Assembly: GCA_019745975.1 (NCBI GenBank)
Contig: JAIESQ010000011.1
Location: 1-64,000 of the forward strand
Length of the DNA stretch: 64,000 nucleotides
Source of the DNA: Pirellulales bacterium
Lineage (GTDB): Bacteria > Planctomycetota > Planctomycetia > Pirellulales > JAEUIK01
Reading direction: 5' to 3'
The first letter of the stretch is position 1. Each line of letters opens with the position of its first letter. The notes beneath the pieces were generated by a model. It was not told the origin of the DNA, ran no database searches, and saw only the letters and a list, made by a program, of their open reading frames with translations. A program made the translations under genes and the position numbers. Of this stretch, positions 27,185 through 36,005 are shown piece by piece.

Positions 27185-30100
27185 ATGCGACTGCCAGCTC
27201 AACGCCATTGGCTTTTGATGCTGTGCGCGGTTGGGCTACCGGTCCTGAGATCGGCGATCGCCGTTGCCGATGAACCGCGACCGCCTGCGTTTTCGGCGGC
27301 CGATCTGGAGTTCTTCGAGACCAAGGTGCGTCCGCTCTTGGTCGCGCGCTGCCACGAATGCCACTCTGGCGACAAGCCGAAGGGAGGGCTGCGGCTCGAC
27401 GCGCGCGCGGCGGTGTTGGCCGGCGGCGATACCGGCCCGGCCGCGATTGCTGGCAAACCCGACGAGAGTCTGCTGGTCGACGCCGTGCGTTACGGCGACA
27501 CCTACCAGATGCCCCCCAAAAGTCAGTTGCCGGCCGAGGAGGTTGCGGTGCTGGCCGATTGGGTGGCGCGCGGGGTGCCTTGGCCCGACGAAGCGGCGCC
27601 GCCGGCAGCCGCGAAGCCGTCGAGCGACTTCAACCTCGCCGAGCGCGCCAAGCACTGGTCGTTCCAGCGGCTGACTGATCCAGAGCCGCCAGCAGTGCGC
27701 GACGCATCGTGGCCGCGTGGGGCCATCGATCGGTTTATTCTAGCGCGGCTGGAAGCGGCCGGACTTGCGCCTGCGCCGCAGGCCGATCGCGCGGCGCTCT
27801 TGCGACGCGTGACGTTTGATCTCGTGGGGTTGCCGCCCACGCCCGAGGAACTGGTCGCGTTTCTCGCGGATACTTCGCCTGACGCGTACGAGCGCGCGGT
27901 CGATCGTTTGCTGGCCGCTCCGCAATACGGCGAGCGTTGGGCGCGCCATTGGCTCGACCTGATGCGCTATGCCGAAACACACGGCCACGAGTTCGATTTC
28001 GATATTCCAAACGCTTGGCGCTATCGCGACTATGTGATTCGCGCCTGCAACGACGATCTGCCCTTCGACCAATTCGTCGTGGAACACATCGCTGGCGACT
28101 TACTCGAGCAGCCGCGCGCCAATGCCGCCGACCGGACGAACGAGTCGATCCTGGCCACGGCCTGGTGGTTCTTGGGCGAGGCGGTGCATTCGCCGGTCGA
28201 CGTGCGGCAGGACGAGGCCGACCGCATGGCCAATCAGATCGACGTGCTCGGCAAAGCGTTCGTCGGCCTGACGATCGCCTGCGCGCGGTGCCACGATCAC
28301 AAGTTCGACCCCATTAGCAGCCGCGACTATTACGCATTGGCCGGCTACCTGCAAAGCTCGCGGTATCAGCAGGCGTATATTGATTTGGCGGATGCGGCGG
28401 TGCCTTTGGTGGAGTTCGACTCACTCAGCCGCGCGAACAAGATCGTCGAGCAGCTTTTGGCCGCCGGCGTACCACCAGCGCCGGCCGGCGCCGACGTCGT
28501 CGCGCCCGAGCCATCGCAATCGGCTACTCGCGACGGAGACGTGCTCGTGGCCGAGTTCGCCGACGGGGATTACGGCGGCTGGTCGGTTACTGGCCCAGCG
28601 TTCGGCACGCGCGCCTTGCGCCCGGCCGACGTGTCGCCCGGCGAGGAGACCGATCCGCGCAAGTTGCGCAAGGTTGGCTCGAGCCTGGCTCACAGCGGCG
28701 CGCTAGCAGGCAAGCTACGCGGCGCGCTCCGCTCGCCGACGTTCGAGATTACGCGCAGCAAGCTTCTCTATCGCGTGGCCGGCACTTCGGGCAAGGTACG
28801 GCTCGTGCTCGACGGATTGCAGCTCATTCGGGCGCCGATCTACGGTGGTCTGGAGTTTGCGCCGGGAGGCCCCGAGCTCCAGTGGCACGTACAGGATGTC
28901 AGCAAATGGATCGGGCATCGGGCCTACATCGAATTGGTCGACGATGGAGATGGCTGGTTGGCGCTCGATCGCGTGGTGCTCAGCGATCACGACGCACCTG
29001 GTGACCCAGGCGGAGCGCACTACCTGGCGACGGACCTGGCGGCTTGCCGCGCTGCCGAGCGTGACAACGCGTTGCTTGCACAATTCACGTCCGCCCCCGG
29101 CGATGCCGTCGCGACACAAGGCTCGGCGCCGATTGAATTGATTGAGCGTTTGACGGCCGAATTGACTGCGCTGGTCGACGCGCGGCGACAACTTGAAGCG
29201 GCGATCGGTGCGCCCCGTTTGGCGCCGGCGATCCTCGACGGCACCGCCGAGAACGAGCGGCTGATGATCCGCGGCAGCCCAAGGACCCTCGGTCCCGAAG
29301 TGCCGCGTCGCTGGCTTGAAGCGCTCGGCGGCCGCGATACTCCACCTGAGCAAATCGGCAGCGGTCGGCTCGAACTCGCGCGGCAGATCGTCGACACGAG
29401 CCGCAACCCACTCTTGCCGCGCGTACTGGTCAATCGGCTCTGGCATCATCATTTTGGCGCGGGGCTGGTGCGCACGCCCGACGATTTTGGTGTAATGGGG
29501 CAAGCGCCGACCCATCCGGAGTTGCTCGATTACTTGGCACGCCGCTTTGTCGATTCGGGTTGGAGCATCAAGGCCATGCAGCGCGAGATCGTGCTGTCGA
29601 GCACCTATCGCATGGCCAGCGATCCTCGCCCCGAAGCCGACACCGCCGATCCCGAGAACCGACTGTGGCATCGCCGGGCGATCCGCCGGCTCGAAGCCGA
29701 GTGTGTGCGCGACGCGATGTTGGCGATTTCCGGGCGGCTTGATCCCACGCTCTACGGACCGAGCGTGGCGCCGCATTTGACTGAGTTTATGATTGGCCGC
29801 GGCCGGCCGAGCGAATCAGGTCCGCTCGATGGCGCTGGGCGGCGCAGCATTTACCTCAATGTGCGACGCAATTTTCTTTCGCCGCTGTTGATGGCGTTCG
29901 ATTACCCCACGCCATTCACGACCATCGGCCGGCGGAGCGTGTCGAACGTGCCAGCGCAGGCCTTGGCGATGATAAACAATCCGCTGGTCGCGGGCGAGGC
30001 GGCCCGTTGGGCCGAGCTTGTGCTCGCGCTACCCGATGTCTCGGACGAGGAGCGTGTCGAGCGCATGTTCGCGGCGGCATTTTGTCGCCCGCCGAATGCA

Positions 30101-30253
30101 ACGGAACTCGCGACCGCGCGGCAGTTCTTGGAGTCGCAGCGGAGCGGCGCCCGCGAATCGAGTGAAGGTAAGCCGGCGCAGCCCGAGTTGGCCGCCTGGA
30201 CGGGGCTAGCGCACGCGCTCTGGAACGTGAAGGAGTTCGTGTTCGTGCCGTGA
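27185..30253 (+). CDS. Planctomycete cytochrome protein (PSCyt1-DUF1549-DUF1553)
   Basis: 1022 residues with a signal peptide. A c-type haem motif CHECH lies at residues 56-60 in the planctomycete cytochrome domain. DUF1549 follows (about 180-390), then a beta-rich insertion of about 200 residues beginning FADGDYGGWSV, like a carbohydrate-binding or LamG module. DUF1553 is the C-terminal part (about 690-1000), with LPRVLVNRLWHHHFG. These proteins are normally encoded next to a DUF1501 protein and are thought to act together in the periplasm, although the reaction is unproven. Here the DUF1501 gene is pushed about 600 bases downstream by a toxin-antitoxin module. The ATG at 27185 has GAGGAAC upstream. 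Confidence 0.92.
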   Translation: MRLPAQRHWLLMLCAVGLPVLRSAIAVADEPRPPAFSAADLEFFETKVRPLLVARCHECHSGDKPKGGLRLDARAAVLAGGDTGPAAIAGKPDESLLVDAVRYGDTYQMPPKSQLPAEEVAVLADWVARGVPWPDEAAPPAAAKPSSDFNLAERAKHWSFQRLTDPEPPAVRDASWPRGAIDRFILARLEAAGLAPAPQADRAALLRRVTFDLVGLPPTPEELVAFLADTSPDAYERAVDRLLAAPQYGERWARHWLDLMRYAETHGHEFDFDIPNAWRYRDYVIRACNDDLPFDQFVVEHIAGDLLEQPRANAADRTNESILATAWWFLGEAVHSPVDVRQDEADRMANQIDVLGKAFVGLTIACARCHDHKFDPISSRDYYALAGYLQSSRYQQAYIDLADAAVPLVEFDSLSRANKIVEQLLAAGVPPAPAGADVVAPEPSQSATRDGDVLVAEFADGDYGGWSVTGPAFGTRALRPADVSPGEETDPRKLRKVGSSLAHSGALAGKLRGALRSPTFEITRSKLLYRVAGTSGKVRLVLDGLQLIRAPIYGGLEFAPGGPELQWHVQDVSKWIGHRAYIELVDDGDGWLALDRVVLSDHDAPGDPGGAHYLATDLAACRAAERDNALLAQFTSAPGDAVATQGSAPIELIERLTAELTALVDARRQLEAAIGAPRLAPAILDGTAENERLMIRGSPRTLGPEVPRRWLEALGGRDTPPEQIGSGRLELARQIVDTSRNPLLPRVLVNRLWHHHFGAGLVRTPDDFGVMGQAPTHPELLDYLARRFVDSGWSIKAMQREIVLSSTYRMASDPRPEADTADPENRLWHRRAIRRLEAECVRDAMLAISGRLDPTLYGPSVAPHLTEFMIGRGRPSESGPLDGAGRRSIYLNVRRNFLSPLLMAFDYPTPFTTIGRRSVSNVPAQALAMINNPLVAGEAARWAELVLALPDVSDEERVERMFAAAFCRPPNATELATARQFLESQRSGARESSEGKPAQPELAAWTGLAHALWNVKEFVFVP

Positions 30254-30271
30254 GGTGAAACTGTATATGCA

Positions 30272-30296
30272 CTGGAGCCTTCTCCAGGCGTAGAAT
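30272..30296 (+). promoter_or_regulatory. Putative promoter/operator of the RelB/ParE-type module
   Basis: A perfect inverted repeat CTGGAG-cctt-CTCCAG (30272-30287) directly precedes a -10-like TAGAAT (30291-30296), 24 bases before the antitoxin ATG. Toxin-antitoxin operons are usually repressed by their own complex at such palindromes. The -35 box is not evident. Confidence 0.4.
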
Positions 30297-30319
30297 ATCC
30301 TCTTTCGAGGGTCGACACG

Positions 30320-30565
30320 ATGAACACAGATTTCGAACAACTGTTTCAGGCGGCCATGCATTTGCCTGAAGTACAGCGAGTGGAACTTGCCGATTTGTTG
30401 TACGAGAGCCTGGATGTCGCTGCGGACCCCGATGTTGCTGAAGCGTGGCGGCGAGAAGTTATACGACGCCTCGCGGCATTCGACGACACTCGGGATGGTA
30501 CTACGCGATGGGAAGAGATTGAGGAGAGGCTGACGAGGCGACTTCATGGTCCGCATGCCGATTGA
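30320..30565 (+). CDS. Addiction-module antitoxin (TIGR02574-like, RelB-type)
   Basis: 81 residues, acidic and helical, with the family's N-terminal pattern (LPEVQRVELADLLYESL) and the WRREVIRRLAAFD segment typical of the short addiction-module component proteins partnered with ParE/RelE toxins. A GAGGG ribosome binding site lies at about 30307-30311. The gene overlaps the toxin start by 20 bases (or 11 if the second ATG is used). Confidence 0.85.
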   Translation: MNTDFEQLFQAAMHLPEVQRVELADLLYESLDVAADPDVAEAWRREVIRRLAAFDDTRDGTTRWEEIEERLTRRLHGPHAD

Positions 30566-30845
30566 GTTCATCGCGGATGCCGAACACGATGTCGACGACG
30601 CATTCAACTGGTATTTCGCGCGTAGCACTGAGGCAGCCTCCAGGTTTCTGGTCGCGCTCAGGAATTCCATCGAACTCATCGCCGCTGGGCCTGAACACTG
30701 GCCGCTCTACGCCGAAACGACGAGGAGCTGTCCTCTTCGCAAGTTTCCCTATCGAGTGGTCTTTGTTGTCATGTCGGATCGAGTACGCGTAGTCGCGGTA
30801 ACGCACGAGCGTCGCAAGCCGGGATATTGGAACAAAAGGTCGTAA
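30546..30845 (+). CDS. RelE/ParE-family toxin
   Basis: 99 residues with the ParE fold pattern: an N-terminal strand and helix (FIADAEHDVDDAFNWYF), a central basic strand CPLRKFPYRVVFVV, and a C-terminal strand VVAVTHERRKPGYW. This C-terminal HxRRxPxYW ending is characteristic of ParE-type toxins paired with the upstream antitoxin family. ATG 30546 and ATG 30555 are both possible. The stop lies 6 bases before the DUF1501 start, so the module sits tightly inside the planctomycete operon. Confidence 0.88.
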   Translation: MVRMPIEFIADAEHDVDDAFNWYFARSTEAASRFLVALRNSIELIAAGPEHWPLYAETTRSCPLRKFPYRVVFVVMSDRVRVVAVTHERRKPGYWNKRS

Positions 30846-30851
30846 TCGTCG

Positions 30852-32300
30852 ATGCACTGTGGCCGCTTCCAAAACCCGCCGCTGACTCGCCGCGACGTGC
30901 TGCGTCAGGCCGCCAATGGCTTTGGCGCGACGGCGCTGGCGGCACTATTGGCCGACGATCGGGCGTTCGGTGCAACCGACGCGGCGCGCCAGGTGAGCCA
31001 GTCGGTTCGCGGCGGTCCGTATGAGCCGCGCCCGCCGCACTATCGGCCGCGCGCCACCAGCGTGATCTTTCTGTTCATGGATGGCGGTCCGTCGCAGGTC
31101 GACACGTTCGACCCCAAGCCGCGGCTGGCCCGCGAGCACGGCCAGCCGATTCAGGCCAAGGTGCAGCCGACGCAGTTCGACAATGTCGGTACGGTGTTGG
31201 CTTGCCCTTGGGAGTTTCGCCAGTACGGCGCCAGCGGCATCCCCGTGAGCGACTTGTTTCCGCACACCGCTCGGCACGTCGACGACATGGCGGTCATCCG
31301 CTCGATGGTGTCGAACTTCTCCGAGCACACGTTCGCCAATTACTTCTTGCACACGGGCTCCGGTCAGCAAGGCCGCCCCAGTATGGGTTCGTGGGCGACG
31401 TATGGGTTGGGAAGCGAGTGCCGCGACTTGCCGGGCTTTGTCGTGTTGACCAGCGGGATGATTCCGCCGGGGGGGCTCGATTGTTTCGGCAGCGGGTTTT
31501 TGCCGGTGGCGTTTCAGGGGTCGCTCTTTCAGCGGGGGCCGACACCCGTGGCCGATCTGGCGCCCGGTGAACAAGCGCCGGCGAACGAGGCGGCCCAGCG
31601 CGACCTGGTGCGGGCCTTCGATCGGCAGCTCGCCGAGCGCCGCGGAGCCGACGACCCCTTGGAAGCGGCGATCGCCAACTTTGAGCTGGCGTGCCGGATG
31701 CAGACCGCCGTTCCGGAGCTCGCCGACCTGTCGAGCGAAACTTCGGCGACGCACCAGCTTTACGGGATCGACGAGCCGGCGACCGAGGTCTTCGGCCGAC
31801 AATGCTTGCTGGCGCGCCGACTCGTGGAACGAGGCGTACGGTTCATCGAGCTGTTGCCGCAGAACCTGGGCTTCGACCGCTGGGATCAGCACAGCAACCT
31901 GCGCGAAGGTCACGCCAAGAACGCGCTGGCAACCGACAGGCCGATCGCCGGGCTCTTGGCCGATCTCAAGCAGCGGGGGTTGCTCGAGAGCACGCTCGTG
32001 GTGTGGGGCGGAGAATTCGGCCGCACTCCCATGGCGCAAGGTGTCGATGGGCGGGACCACAACCCTTATGGCTTCAGCATGTGGTTAGCCGGCGGGGGTA
32101 TCCGCGGCGGCACGATTCACGGCGCCACCGATGACTACGGGTATCACGTGGTCGAAAACAAAGTCGAGATTCACGACCTGCACGCCACGATGCTGCACCT
32201 CTTGGGGCTCGACCACAAGCGACTGACCGTGCGCTTTGGCGGCCGCGATATGCGCCTGACCGACGTGCACGGCGAAGTGCTCAAACGGTTAGTGGCCTAG
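30852..32300 (+). CDS. DUF1501 protein, Tat-exported
   Basis: 482 residues. The N terminus carries a twin-arginine signal (TRRDVLRQAANGFGATALAALL). The DUF1501 body belongs to the alkaline-phosphatase/sulfatase-like fold, with FLFMDGGPSQVDTFDPK near the start, LLPQNLGFDRWDQHSN and WGGEFGRTP in the middle, and GRDHNPYGFS as the His-rich metal site. It is the usual partner of DUF1549/DUF1553 proteins such as the one encoded at 27185-30253. Expected in the periplasm; substrate unknown. Confidence 0.92.
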   Translation: MHCGRFQNPPLTRRDVLRQAANGFGATALAALLADDRAFGATDAARQVSQSVRGGPYEPRPPHYRPRATSVIFLFMDGGPSQVDTFDPKPRLAREHGQPIQAKVQPTQFDNVGTVLACPWEFRQYGASGIPVSDLFPHTARHVDDMAVIRSMVSNFSEHTFANYFLHTGSGQQGRPSMGSWATYGLGSECRDLPGFVVLTSGMIPPGGLDCFGSGFLPVAFQGSLFQRGPTPVADLAPGEQAPANEAAQRDLVRAFDRQLAERRGADDPLEAAIANFELACRMQTAVPELADLSSETSATHQLYGIDEPATEVFGRQCLLARRLVERGVRFIELLPQNLGFDRWDQHSNLREGHAKNALATDRPIAGLLADLKQRGLLESTLVVWGGEFGRTPMAQGVDGRDHNPYGFSMWLAGGGIRGGTIHGATDDYGYHVVENKVEIHDLHATMLHLLGLDHKRLTVRFGGRDMRLTDVHGEVLKRLVA

Positions 32301-32372
32301 CGCCGGGGCCGGCGATGACACTCCGCATGCCCGCGGCAAGCGTTAGCATGGCATCCAGGCGCCTGCCTGATG

Positions 32373-33989
32373 TCAAACGGATACGGGCTGTGCCGGCGCC
32401 AGTTGTGCCTTCTGAGTGAACTTGATGGGCTCTGGGCGGCGGAGGATGGCTCCCAAGCGCTGTTCGAGCACGGTATCGCTCTCGTTGGCGATGAGATTCT
32501 TGAGGAGTTTCACCAAGCGCCACGGTCGTACGAGGTACGACAGACCGAAGAACGACGCCATGCCGACGACGCGCCACCATCTGAGCTCGCGGCCGCTCAT
32601 GTTGCGGCAATAGTCGGTCGCGGAAAACATGTCCATGAACGCGACCAGCGAGCGGAAGTACTTGTCGTCCAGCTCGCCGATCCGCCCCTCGGCTCGGAGC
32701 TGATCGAATAGCGAACTGCCTGGGTACGGCGAGAATAGGAAGAACGCCGCATCGTGCACCCCGAGGAATGCCAACTTCCAGGCGAACAGCACGCTCTTGA
32801 CCATGTCGCGGCGCGTATCGTCGGGGAAGCCGACAACCATGTTCACTTTCACGCGCACTCCGGCTGCCAGCGCTGAGCGGATCGACTTGGTTAGGCGTCC
32901 CAAGTCGACCTGCTTCTTAATGCGCTTGAGAGTTTCGGGCGATCCACTCTCGGGAGCATAAGTGATGTTGCGGCAGCCGGTGCGATAGAGCGCCCGACTG
33001 ACTTCGTCGTCGATTACTTCGCTCCGCGTGCCGGTGGGCAACTGCCAAGTGAAGTTCAATCCGCGGCGCTCAATCTCGCTACAGAATTCCAGAATCCAGC
33101 TCTTCTTGAGAATGAACGTCAGATCGTAGAAATCGATGTTCCGCGCCCCGTACTTCGCCATGTACAGCTCAATCTCATCCAGCACGTCGGACGGCGAGCG
33201 TGCCATCCACAGGTTGCCGTACATCACCGGGTTCGAGCAGAACGTGCACTTGTAGGGGCAGCCACGCGTCGCCAGGATGCCCATGCTGCGACCGCGAAAC
33301 ACGCCGTGAGCATTGCGGGTGGAAAGATAGACCTCCATGTTGAAGTAGTGCCAGGCCGGGAAGGGCAAGTCGTCGACGGCCCGAATGCGCTTCCGAGAGC
33401 AGGTCTGGACGATGCGACCGCGCTCGAGAAACGCCAGACCGGCGACTTGCCGTAGTCGGTCTGGGTCGTCGAGGCTATTGACTAATTCGAGCAGCGTCTC
33501 CTCGCCTTCGCCGAGCACGCAGTAATCGAGTTCCGGGCAATCGCGCAGGCAAAACTCGGGCAGGGCCGTGACGTGCTCGCCACCAACAACGATCACCGTT
33601 CGGGGAAACCGCGCGCGAATGGCGCGCATCAGGGTCCGCAGCCAAGGCCAGTCCTGCGTGAACATGCAGGAGACACCGATGAGGTCGGTGTGGCGGTCAA
33701 TCTGGTCAACAGTCTCTTCGATCGTCAGCCCGTGAAACAGGTAGCCGTCTTCTTCAATGTGCTGGTCAACCCCTTCGGCGATCGCATCGATCACCTGCAC
33801 TTTGGTGCCATTCTCCTCGAGGACGGCCGCCAAATAGGCCAGCCCCAGCGGGGGGGTAAGTGCCTCGGTCCACGAATTGGTGGAACTTACTTGCGCCGGC
33901 CGAATTAACGTCACGAGCTTGACGCTTGCGCTACGTGGCGCTGGCAGATCAACTATCGACAGTACCTCGGAGTGTTCCACCAGCGACAT
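32373..33989 (-). CDS. B12-binding radical SAM protein
   Basis: 538 residues. The N-terminal cobalamin-binding Rossmann region (about 22-160, with PPLGLAYLAAVLEENG and VVGGEHVT) is followed by a radical SAM barrel with the cluster motif CPYKCTFC (C-x3-C-x2-C) and the GGE-like/SAM patterns downstream (YAPESGSPETLKRIKK). A C-terminal tail has a hydrophobic patch. This is the BchE/HpnR class, whose members methylate unactivated carbons or rearrange rings. The reaction cannot be deduced. It is monocistronic and convergent with the DUF1501 gene. Confidence 0.9.
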   Translation of the reverse strand: MSLVEHSEVLSIVDLPAPRSASVKLVTLIRPAQVSSTNSWTEALTPPLGLAYLAAVLEENGTKVQVIDAIAEGVDQHIEEDGYLFHGLTIEETVDQIDRHTDLIGVSCMFTQDWPWLRTLMRAIRARFPRTVIVVGGEHVTALPEFCLRDCPELDYCVLGEGEETLLELVNSLDDPDRLRQVAGLAFLERGRIVQTCSRKRIRAVDDLPFPAWHYFNMEVYLSTRNAHGVFRGRSMGILATRGCPYKCTFCSNPVMYGNLWMARSPSDVLDEIELYMAKYGARNIDFYDLTFILKKSWILEFCSEIERRGLNFTWQLPTGTRSEVIDDEVSRALYRTGCRNITYAPESGSPETLKRIKKQVDLGRLTKSIRSALAAGVRVKVNMVVGFPDDTRRDMVKSVLFAWKLAFLGVHDAAFFLFSPYPGSSLFDQLRAEGRIGELDDKYFRSLVAFMDMFSATDYCRNMSGRELRWWRVVGMASFFGLSYLVRPWRLVKLLKNLIANESDTVLEQRLGAILRRPEPIKFTQKAQLAPAQPVSV

Positions 33990-34280
33990 CGGGCATTTCC
34001 GGGCGGATCAGGAAGTAGGCTGCGCTGCCAGGCAGTGAACGAATGCCGTTGCCCTGAACCAGGAGGCGCGCAGTGTAACCACGTTATCCAGCTTTTCCGC
34101 AGTCTATCCAGTCAAAAAAAGCGGTGTCAAGGAATTTCCGCCACCCGTCCATCTTTTTACCAGAAAACAACTTAACGCGCGGCGAACGCTTGCTCTAGCC
34201 GTCAAAGTCGCAAGCTCCAGGATCGGTAAGCGTGCCCTTCGAACCGGGTGAATGGGCCCCCTTAGGGCCTGCACCGGGCA

Positions 34281-34289
34281 TGGTATATT
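34281..34289 (+). promoter_or_regulatory. Extended -10 promoter element before the ABC exporter
   Basis: TGGTATATT fits an extended -10 box (TG-N-TATATT, with TATATT at 34284-34289). Transcription from it would start near 34295, giving a leader of about 30 bases to the GTG at 34325. This argues against the longer reading frames that begin at 34232 or 34280. Confidence 0.4.
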
Positions 34290-34324
34290 CGAGGTTTCCC
34301 AAACATCGACGGGGGGAGACGGGC

Positions 34325-35110
34325 GTGCCGGCCGCACCTGTCATCGACGTAACCGACCTGACCAAACGCTTTGGCGACTTGCTGGCCGTCGACCGGGTAT
34401 CGTTCGCGCTGGCGCCGGGCGAAATTCTTGGGCTGTTGGGGGCCAACGGAGCGGGCAAGACGACGACGCTGCAGCTTGTTCTGGGGCTAACCGCTCCGAC
34501 CAGCGGGCGCATCCGCGTGCTGGGGATGGATATCGAGAAAAAGCGCCGCGCGGTGCTGCAGCGCGTGAATTTCTCCAGCGCCTATATTTCGCTCCCCACA
34601 AACCTCACAGCCTGGGAAAACCTGCTGGTTTTTTCGCGGCTCTATGGCCTGCGAAGGGCGCGTGCCAAGATCTTGGGGTTATTGGAGCGATTTGAGATCC
34701 CGCACGTGCTCAATCGGGTGGTCGGCAGCCTGTCTTCGGGACAAATCACGCGGCTCAATCTGTGCAAGGCACTTCTGAACGACCCCGAGGTGCTGTTTCT
34801 CGACGAGCCAACGGCGAGCCTCGACCCGGATATCGCCGAGAAAGTCCGCTGCACGCTGCTCGATATCCAGCACGAGCGGCATCTGAGCATCATCTGGACG
34901 TCGCACAACATGCAGGAAATCACCAATCTTTGCGACCGCGTGATCTTTCTGGCGCGCGGACGCGTGGTGCTCGAAGGGGGTCCCCAGGAGATTCTCGATC
35001 GCACGCGGGCCGACTCGCTCGACGAAGTGTTCATCAGCGTGGCCCGCAGCGGCAACCTGCACTTGCCGGCAGTCGAGGCCACGGCCCCGGCGTCGGCCGG
35101 CATCCCCTGA
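34325..35110 (+). CDS. ABC transporter ATP-binding protein (ABC-2 exporter)
   Basis: 261 residues from GTG 34325, preceded by GGGGGAG. It has Walker A GANGAGKTT, an unusual signature LSSGQITRL in place of LSGGQ, Walker B VLFLDEP and the switch histidine in IIWTSHNMQE. The profile is that of exporters for polysaccharides, antibiotics or gliding/adhesion components (DrrA/NodI-type). It is followed after 21 bases by its permease, forming a two-gene operon. Confidence 0.92.
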   Translation: MPAAPVIDVTDLTKRFGDLLAVDRVSFALAPGEILGLLGANGAGKTTTLQLVLGLTAPTSGRIRVLGMDIEKKRRAVLQRVNFSSAYISLPTNLTAWENLLVFSRLYGLRRARAKILGLLERFEIPHVLNRVVGSLSSGQITRLNLCKALLNDPEVLFLDEPTASLDPDIAEKVRCTLLDIQHERHLSIIWTSHNMQEITNLCDRVIFLARGRVVLEGGPQEILDRTRADSLDEVFISVARSGNLHLPAVEATAPASAGIP

Positions 35111-35131
35111 CGTCACGCGAGAGTTACTCCC

Positions 35132-35917
35132 ATGTGGCTGCGAGTTTCGGCACTGGTGCTTCGGTATCTATTCTTGTATCGCCGGAGCTTGGCGCGGGCC
35201 GGCGAGATTGTTTTCTGGCCGGTGATGGAGCTCCTGGTGTGGGGGTTTCTAACGACCTATCTCGACGAGCTCTCCCCGAAAAAGCCTATGGTTTATCTGC
35301 TCGGCGGGTTGATTTTCTGGGATGTGCTTTATCGCTCGCAGCAAGCTATCACGCTGGCGGTGACCGAGGAGATCTGGGTCAAGAATCTGCTCAATATCTT
35401 TTTGGCGCCGGTCAGCATCTTTGAACTGATGCTCGCCACGTGCATCATGGGGATCATCAAGTCCCTGCTGACCGGCGTGCTGTTGAGTGTGTTGGCCCTG
35501 CTGTTTTACACCTTCAATATCCTCGACGTTGGGCTGGCGCTGGTCCCCTTCCTGATTTGCCTGCTCCTATTCGGGTGGGCGATGGGGATGTGCACGATGG
35601 CGCTCGTGCTGCGGTTCGGCCAGGCGGCCGAGGCGCTGGTGTGGGGTGTCCCCTTCTTGATTCAGCCGATTTCGGCGGTGTTTTACCCCGTGGCTGTACT
35701 GCCCCCGTGGCTGCAGGTGATCGCGAAGCTGCTCCCCTCGACTTATGTATTCGAGGGCATGCGGACCGCACTCGATACCGGCGAGGTGAGCCTGTCGCTG
35801 CTGGGGTTGGCACTCTTGTTGAACTTGATCTATCTCGTGGGCGCGGCAGCCTACTTCGGTTGGATGTTTGCCCGCGTCCGCGAAAAGGGCGGGCTGACGC
35901 GGCTGGGAATGGAGTAA
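35132..35917 (+). CDS. ABC-2 type permease
   Basis: 261 residues with six predicted membrane spans and the ABC-2 pattern near the C terminus (PISAVFYPVAVLPPWLQVI, then LPSTYVFEGMR). It partners the ATPase just upstream. The cargo is unknown; NodJ/DrrB-like permeases export glycolipids or drugs. Expected in the inner membrane. Confidence 0.9.
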   Translation: MWLRVSALVLRYLFLYRRSLARAGEIVFWPVMELLVWGFLTTYLDELSPKKPMVYLLGGLIFWDVLYRSQQAITLAVTEEIWVKNLLNIFLAPVSIFELMLATCIMGIIKSLLTGVLLSVLALLFYTFNILDVGLALVPFLICLLLFGWAMGMCTMALVLRFGQAAEALVWGVPFLIQPISAVFYPVAVLPPWLQVIAKLLPSTYVFEGMRTALDTGEVSLSLLGLALLLNLIYLVGAAAYFGWMFARVREKGGLTRLGME

Positions 35918-36005
35918 GCTGGGCCGAAGCACGTGGTCCCGCAGCGGAGTCTTCGCGAACGGACAACCGGTTCGGGGGATTGGGCCCGATGGGTAGCGCG
36001 CCGCT

